Origin: Ilex aquifolium
Taxonomy: Eukaryota > Streptophyta > Magnoliopsida > Aquifoliales > Aquifoliaceae
NCBI GenBank assembly: GCA_951799425.1
Contig: OX637402.1
Span: forward strand, 34,129,492-34,193,491
Length of the DNA stretch: 64,000 bases
Direction: 5' to 3'
Positions 58,001 to 64,000 of the stretch are shown piece by piece. The position numbers and the translations under genes were made by a program. Every line of letters begins with the position of its first letter. Within the stretch, counting starts at the first letter, position 1. The notes under the pieces are model-generated. The model worked only from the letters and a program-made list of their open reading frames with translations, did not search any database and was not told where the DNA came from.

Positions 58001-59855
58001 ATCATCCAAAAAAGGCAATTCTTTGGAGTGGTAAAAAAAATCTCAGCCAAATTATTCACTTGAGGAATATTTTACCTTTTGTCCCTAGTTGCGTAAGTTT
58101 TATGGTGTTTCTTGCTCAAAACCTTCTTTTTACTCATATTGATATTGATTATGTATGTCTAAATAAGTTAACTGCTGTTTAAATTTATGGAGAGTTTATA
58201 ATATAATGAAAAGTTTAAGGTTGTTAGTAGGGTTATACAAATTAAGATTGAATTGAGAAAGTAGTCAATAATATTGATGCCAAGAGATAATTGAGTGAGT
58301 CTTTCTATCACATGGACTAGTCTTGCAAAGTCGTAGATAATCTTCTTATAGAAAGAACATGTTCATAAATTGATTGTAGGTCAAAATGTAAATACTTGAG
58401 AGCACAAAGGATAGATTAGAATAATACCATTGAGACCTCAAAAACTGACATAATATTTTGACCTAATAATGTGACAAGTAATATGATCCCATCAAAAAAG
58501 TCTCACAATTATAACTGCAATCATATTATTAGACCATGTCAATTGCCACATCATGAACAATGTTTTAGGTCAGATTTTTAGGTCTCAGTAGAATTACTCT
58601 TGAAAATTTGGGGTGGTGCTGACGGGGATTGATGCAAATCAATATTTAAAAAATCACATCCAACAAAACTAGTTATTAGTTCACTCAAAGGGGTATGATT
58701 TAGGTTGATAGTTTCTTACAACCGAGGAAAAATCAATTGTGATGTAAGTTGAGGTGGTAAGGTAAAACTTAATGGCTTGTGACATAATGTTGGCGCCTGG
58801 CAGCCTCCGGTGGAAGTTTAGACAAGTCTCTAATAACAAATAAATTACAATTTGATAGTAAAAAAAGGTAACAAAAATCGAATGTTATTTTTTTATACAA
58901 GGATGCAATAAAGAAACTGAAGTGGTTACTATATTTCACCAACAGTAATTTTTCACTTTTTTAGGTGTAAAACACACTAGATTACCACCAGTTGATCCTG
59001 GATTGGTTAGTATCTTTTCTTCTTCATTGCACATTGGCATATATAAGCTTGCACATGAAAATAAAGTGAGGAATTGATTTTCACCTGAAAAACATTCAGC
59101 AAATGCATCTTAAAAATTAAGTCATTGTCCTTTCGATTGTCATGAAAGCATTTGTAGTTATCAAATACATGGTTTTACGTGGGCATGGGTGCAGCTCCAG
59201 TTCTTATTTTTTGTTCCTGATTATTTGAGCACATTGAATGGTTTACATGCAATGATGCCTTTTGAGGAATATATCTCCTTCCATTTCATGACAGATAAAC
59301 AAGAAGCTCGTGCGCATTCAAAGGATATATCAACTTATTGTGGAAGGTTAGACATAAAACATTGAGGCCTCCTTTCAGAGGTTCTTGAATTTCTAATTTC
59401 TGTCTTGGCTGAGTGTGATTATTTGTGTGCTGTTTAGTTTCTCTCTGAAGTCATATTTACCCTTCTAACCAATGTTGAGCTATATATGGCCAGGTTACTA
59501 GAGGAAAGTGAAGATGAGGTGAGTTTCTGTTTTCTGAACTCATCAATTCAGGTTTTTCTGGCACAAAATTCTGAAGATACTATTTATTCATCAACTTAGT
59601 TGGCAGAATTGATAAAGAAAGGATCTGTTAAAGTCGGAGATGTTAGCAAGGTTTTATGTCAAGACCTCAGTAATCATTGTAGCCCGACAAGGTAATTTCG
59701 AGTCCTAGAAGTGAAATCATATTGTTAGTAAAATGGTTAGGTTTGTGTTACAGTTAATTGGCTAGTTGTGAGGAGTTTAACACTTCTATTACATGTACAG
59801 TGGTCACTATCGGGCAGGAAGTGATGGCGAGGAAAATATAGACAGAGAACTCTAA
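55050..59855 (+). CDS. Canopy/MSAP-type ER protein (DUF3456), At1g42480-like
   Basis: Ten exons join in frame to 204 residues: 55050-55157, 55335-55361, 55661-55740, 56085-56157, 56466-56523, 58965-59009, 59295-59346, 59494-59518, 59600-59691, 59801-59855. A signal peptide (PPLRLIFVVAVLFSILYTVY) is followed by CAAC (C29, C32). The saposin-like fold Cys residues continue at C86 (LLDGLCEKM), C146 (STYCGRLLEE) and C176/C183 (VLCQDLSNHC). The highly conserved block NHLDMRHRLDPHGQRKGK plus VIDYR is intact. The animal canopy proteins are ER-lumen chaperone helpers for receptors such as TLRs. The plant role is unknown, but ER folding of surface receptors is a fair guess. The protein ends ENIDREL, a weak KDEL-like tail. 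The 2.4-kb fifth intron holds a MITE. Confidence 0.88.
56524..57765. other. Left part of the large DUF3456 intron, no element identified
   Basis: From about 56810 to 57760 the text is less AT-rich than nearby introns (e.g. GGACCTGGGGGCAACTTTAC, ATCGTGGCGCTTCG). It may derive from an old insertion. I found no terminal repeats, promoter-like boxes or protein motif strong enough for a call. Confidence 0.35.
57767..57932. mobile_element. MITE-like inverted-repeat element in the DUF3456 intron
   Basis: TTTGCATAAGGAAAATGCTA...TGCTTACCAAAAAA at 57767-57800 matches, inverted, TTTTTTGATAAGCATAGCAT...TATTCTTTGCAAA at about 57899-57932, with a few indels. The total length is about 165 bases. No clear target duplication was seen. 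The class is uncertain. Confidence 0.6.
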
Positions 59856-60961
59856 ATCACTCGAGACTTTAGAACTGATCTGATGGGAAGAGAGGTGTAG
59901 ACCAAGTAGTTGGTCTTCAAAGGATTTTCCGAATTTTATTAGGTGCAAGCTGAGACATTTAAACTAGGAACAAGTTGCATGTTTCTTGGCCCAGGAGTTT
60001 ACTATTTATTGGTGACTGTAACTAAATATTTTGTGATTCCCATTTTTTCTCTACGATCATGTATCAACTTTTGGTAATTTACTCTTGAATCAATCAAGTC
60101 AAAATTACCGACTGTTTCACTTATATTATTGTTGGGACTACCATCATCACCCAAAAGGATGATTATTAGGCAACCAGATTTTTGTGGTGACTGCTTCTGA
60201 GTAGCGGGGACGATGGTATCATGTTTACAACTACTATATCGTATCAGGGGAGGTAGTTGGCCGTGTTTTTTTGCTTCTGTTTTTATTCATCATAGAGCTT
60301 GAGACCGAACTCCAACATCCTGCAACTGAATTGAAAGCTGCCTTGAAATGAAAACTTGCTGCCAAGCATCACCAAACAGATAAAGTTTAACGCCTCGAGC
60401 AAAAAAGCCACAGTGCAGTTCTTTCATATGAAAAAGAAAAAAGGGTAACAAATTAGCAACTTCTGATGCATTGTTTTCTATCATGTAGGAGAGGCCTTTC
60501 CTTGAGAAAGTTGGCATGTATAGCAAGCTGGCTCAAGTGTCTTATAATTTCTAAATCTCGCCTGATATTTAAGGACAAGGTTTAAGTACAAGACAGCCAA
60601 AAAGGGCCAAATAAATGACATGTAAATTGCAAGTTTTAGTAGTAAGCAAAAATACATCTCCAGAATTATATACACTCGGAGTAAATGGTCTATGCAACAG
60701 GAAAATCAAACAGTGAATTCTTCCAATTAATACAACATTACTTTAGTCAAATGTACAGGATACAAACACAGAAATCAAAACCTACATCAGTTTTCTTCGT
60801 TCAATTCACAAGTTTGCGACAGATGAATGTCAACTGGTAGCAGCAGCATGAGCAACAACAGCTACATGTTGGGGTAAAAAGGTATCCCTGTAAATTTTAA
60901 CATCCACCTATCTGCGCTAGTCCCCCCTTCCCTTTTTTTCTTTCTCCTCTTTTCCATCTTC
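59856..60961. other. Convergent 3' ends, no gene between
   Basis: The DUF3456 gene (plus) and the PP2C gene (minus) end toward each other here. The stretch should hold both 3' UTRs. No other coding region is recognised. Confidence 0.5.
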
Positions 60962-63347
60962 TCACGAGTTACTTTCCAATACACCTTTCAGAAAATTCAG
61001 CCCTTCTGCTGAAATACTCCTCCTAACTCGGGTTTGGAGTATCTCTATTCGAGGGGGAGGATCCATCGAGAAACAGATTACAATAACTGTCAAATTATCA
61101 CATGTATTGCGCTTGAGTGCTTCCCTAACCAGCTCTCTCGAGCATCTTTCAGGATCATTGTGTAGCATCAGTTCTTTCCTTGCCATTGTAACAGCATACT
61201 GGCTGCTCATCACGTCCCAGAGGCCATCACAACCCATTATCAGAAACTCATCATCCTCAGTCAATGGTGTCCCCTGCAACTCTGGCTCTGCACTTAAGGG
61301 GCAGGCAGAACCTTTAGGGTCCTTCATGTGCCAATCTCCAAGAGCACGTGCCACAGATAATTGGCCATTGAGGTACCCATCATATATAACTCCACCGAGT
61401 TTTTCTATTCTTAGTCTTTCAGATGTGCAGTTGGGTTTGTGGTCCTTAGACAGCTCAATTGCTCTACCTCGTTTACCCAGCACAGCCCGACAATCCCCAG
61501 CATTGGCAACTATCATTGTTCTATGAAGAGGAAGGCAAGTGTCAAATATAATGCAACACCTAATCCCCCAAAAAGAATATTCCCCCCCCCCCCCCCCCCA
61601 AAAAAAAAAAAAAAAAAGAAAAGAAAGAAAACACACTACCTGACACAACCACACACAACTAAAAAAGCAAATTCAGAAACCTATCCATTCCAAGAACAAA
61701 ACAGAAACAACCTAAAAGTGGATTAAAAAGTGCCCAATACTCCTCACTTTACTGTTAAGAACAAATATGATAAATTCATGGTTTTTTTTAATGTACCAAA
61801 AAAAACAATTAGTTTTTCCAGTGGTACCGTGCACAAAATTATTCTTTGCAATTCCAAGCAGTAGTCAGGAGCCCAAGAGACTTCTGCAAGAATCAGCTTT
61901 TCATAAATGCAGGGGAAATCACTCTGCAGCCTTTCTCAGAATGATTTTGATGACATCATCACATTGTGTCATCATTATCTAGATCATATTTCTAATGGGA
62001 AAAACTACGAATTTCAAAACAGGAAAAAATCATGGTTCACTTACCTTCCAAATATCAGAGCAGTCAATGCAGTGGTGCCGGAGGAGATGTCAAGAGAACT
62101 ATCATCTGCAAATGCATGATCAGCTGTCACGAAAGCATTCTTCATTGCCTTCTCCAAACACACAGGAAAATGGGCGTCCTCAACTATAAACTTGAGAATG
62201 TTCTTTCTAATAAATGATGCTGCATCAGTACCACCATGGCCATCAAACACCTGTTGACTTGAACTAATAAACGTCCATTCAAGAAAAAGTAAAACAATAT
62301 TGAATTTGAAATTTTAATAATTTAGCTCATAAAATCATGACAGCAGAGGTGATACTTCAAAAAATGCAAATGCCCTCAAATTGAAGATAATAAGAACTAC
62401 AGACTACAAGTAATTTGAAAGAAAAATTACTACGAATAATACCTAAAACACATTTCAGGTGGAGCTCATTCAGAGCAAATTAGCACCAAGAATTTTATTC
62501 ATTATAACATTCAAAGCACATTTTTAATAATTTTATGAAATCATGGCAGCAAAGGTGATACTTCAAAATAGTACCAACCTCCAAATGACAGATTATTACT
62601 AAAGCCCACGAACTGAAGATAATAAAAACTATAGATGATGCATTTAAAAGACAAATTATTACTCAAAATAACATTCAATGCACATTCCACTTAAAACACA
62701 TTCAGATCAAATTATGACTATGAATCTTATTCAACAACACTATTGTGGACAGTAGGTAGCATACTAAGAGTCCAAATAAGATAGTTATATTACAAAAATC
62801 CACTTGCAGGCTGATCATTTCAAAAATGAAGAGTAGGTTTCCTGAAATTTGCCCAAACTATGATGGTGTCATCCAGTTGGATGGGACCTGTAAATTTTCT
62901 TGTGTAAACTAGTGTGCCAAGTCGAATAAAAGGCACTGATCATGATTAGACACCAAAAAACTCATTTAAGGCCAAAAGGAGAAATGACCCATCAATAGGG
63001 ATTTAATAATTATCCAGCATCTATACAAGCTTGAACCCAACATATGCAAAAAGAAACCAGAATGACTATATTTAACAATCGGGAAGCGGGATCAGCATTA
63101 CGGTATAGTAAATCAACACCAATATTCACGTAAATGATATTTTGTTACACACCCCATAAAAAGCTCCAGGGGAAGGGAAACCTGCACTGCCACCCAAATG
63201 TTCTAGAAGATCGTCTATACATATGTGTTCATCCTCCATGTACTCCTTGGGTCCTTTCTCAGCACAGCTTCCTGATCGAAACACCGGTACGAAGTCTGAT
63301 TTTCCATCTGAAGGTGACTTGATGCTAACAACCCCATTATCTAAATC
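60962..63347 (-). CDS. PP2C27: Protein phosphatase 2C, PP2C27/PP2C47-like, 5' end not in window or not found
   Basis: Three exons give 254 C-terminal residues: 63347-63153, 62250-62045, 61520-60962, joined by GT-AG introns in frame. PP2C motifs in order: [20 protein letters not shown] with the ED pair of [90 protein letters not shown]. All metal-binding Asp residues expected of the family are present, so it should be an active Mn/Mg-dependent Ser/Thr phosphatase. The text is very close to my memory of Arabidopsis PP2C27 (At2g33700) and PP2C47. The first exon before DLDNGVV is not visible in 63400-64000 and probably lies beyond the edge. A 210-bp tandem repeat lies in the first visible intron. 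Confidence 0.9.
61578..61618. repeat. Poly(C)/poly(A) tract in the last PP2C intron
   Basis: A run of about 19 C followed by about 19 A lies about 60 bases inside the intron from the acceptor side (minus strand: poly-T then poly-G). It is outside the coding exons. Confidence 0.8.
62312..62740. repeat. 210-bp tandem duplication in a PP2C intron
   Basis: TTTTAATAATTT, AAATCATGRCAGCARAGGTG, ATACTTCAAAA, TGAAGATAATAARAACTA and AACATTCAAWGCACATT recur with a spacing of about 210 bases (starts 62312 and 62522). The two units differ by many substitutions and small indels, so the duplication is old. Confidence 0.82.
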
Positions 63348-63399
63348 CTTGAAAAGTTCAAGTAGAAAAGACTTGATTGTAAATCTTTAGATAGTCTCA

Positions 63400-64000
63400 A
63401 AGAAATGGAGAAAAATAGAACACTATATGAAAAGACAAAAAAGGAAGGATGGGCACAGCTTTATTTAGTTGCAACATGACAGAAATAGAGAGAACTTGGA
63501 AAATTTAATGTGTAGCTTGAAAGCCTGTGACGAGGTTTCAAAATGTACTTTCTTTTCTTCTTGGTGGGTCTCCTAATGCAACCTAAACGGAAAGATATGC
63601 TCAAAAGGAAGAAAAGCACAAAAATATTGCCGGGGTATACGAGCAAAAGTCTTTTACTTTCTTGTGGAATGGAATGTAACATGGGGAAGCTGACAGAAAT
63701 TTAAAACCAAATCTCAAATGCAAGTATACAAAGTCATTCTACCCAAGTGGGCAATTCTTACTGCACGCTCTTATCAAATTGTCCTATTGCAACTCATTTC
63801 AGCCATTATGATTTGGCACCTCATTTCTGGTATATAAAATCAATTTGTCTACATTAAATGGTGGTATAAATTCCATTTTCATTAATAAGGCCCAATTCCC
63901 CCTTCCAACCCTCACACACACACATGAAAAGAAACGAGAGTCTTGTTCTTGAACTCCCAATTCAAGATGACAGAAATTTACACTTTAGTCCAACCCATAA
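63400..64000. other. Upstream intron of the PP2C gene or intergenic, nothing recognised
   Basis: No exon fitting a PP2C N-terminus is visible on the minus strand here. A (CA)n run lies near 63917-63926. It most likely belongs to an intron of the PP2C gene that continues past the window. Confidence 0.4.

Noticed and set aside
58965-59005. Alternative donor at 59005 for exon 6 of the DUF3456 gene
   Set aside because: It shifts the next exon out of the conserved frame (loses KQEARAHSKDISTYCGR). The donor at 59009 (GTATCT) keeps it.

Overview
This is a stretch of nuclear DNA from a flowering plant, almost certainly a eudicot. The evidence is AT-rich intergenic DNA, GT-AG introns, plant-specific protein families, and plant-type transposons (hAT, Mutator-like, Helitron, SINE, TRIM). 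No species can be named from the sequence. I support nine protein-coding genes, one relic of a tenth, and about fifteen mobile elements. Two of the nine are partly uncertain: one runs off the right edge, and one has an ambiguous start.

Layout. 1-6.2 kb is transposon-rich: the end of a hAT-like element, an old LTR fragment, two head-to-tail Helitrons carrying CCA/CAC-rich DNA, and a third Helitron on the opposite strand. A single-exon Golgi-type glycosyltransferase (GT92) lies at 6.2-8.0 kb. 8-13 kb is gene-free and holds two hAT elements with perfect 8-bp target duplications. 13.5-19.7 kb (minus) is a nine-exon bromodomain gene of the BRD1/BRD2 SWI/SNF-subunit type, with a TRIM in its largest intron. 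20-27.5 kb has a Mutator-like element, a long hAT element, a SINE and about 4 kb in which I recognise no gene. Two divergent intronless PPR genes follow (EMB975-like on minus, At5g43820-like on plus). Next come a decayed fragment of an EH-domain endocytosis gene and the minus-strand V-ATPase assembly factor VMA22/CCDC115. A hAT element and about 4.6 kb of AT-rich minisatellite DNA precede a small gene of the C1orf109/AIRIM family (ribosome maturation). The right end carries a PUB43/PUB44 (SAUL1)-type U-box ARM-repeat E3 ligase, a canopy/MSAP-type ER protein (DUF3456), and the 3' part of a PP2C phosphatase (PP2C27-like).

How they fit together. There is no operon-like system; these are separate housekeeping and regulatory genes. 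From memory, the order EH protein - VMA22 - PUB44 recalls Arabidopsis At1g20760 - At1g20770 - At1g20780, with the BRD homologue At1g20670 nearby. The PPR plus AIRIM-like pair recalls the At5g43820 region. The window therefore looks like an ancestral block whose EH gene has been lost locally, perhaps after duplication.

Exon boundaries were worked out by hand from splice consensus and frame continuity. Family names rest on recognised protein motifs, not on database searches. The least described features are the AIRIM-family gene with a telo-box upstream, the tandem Helitrons, and a perfect 22-bp hairpin beside the EH relic.
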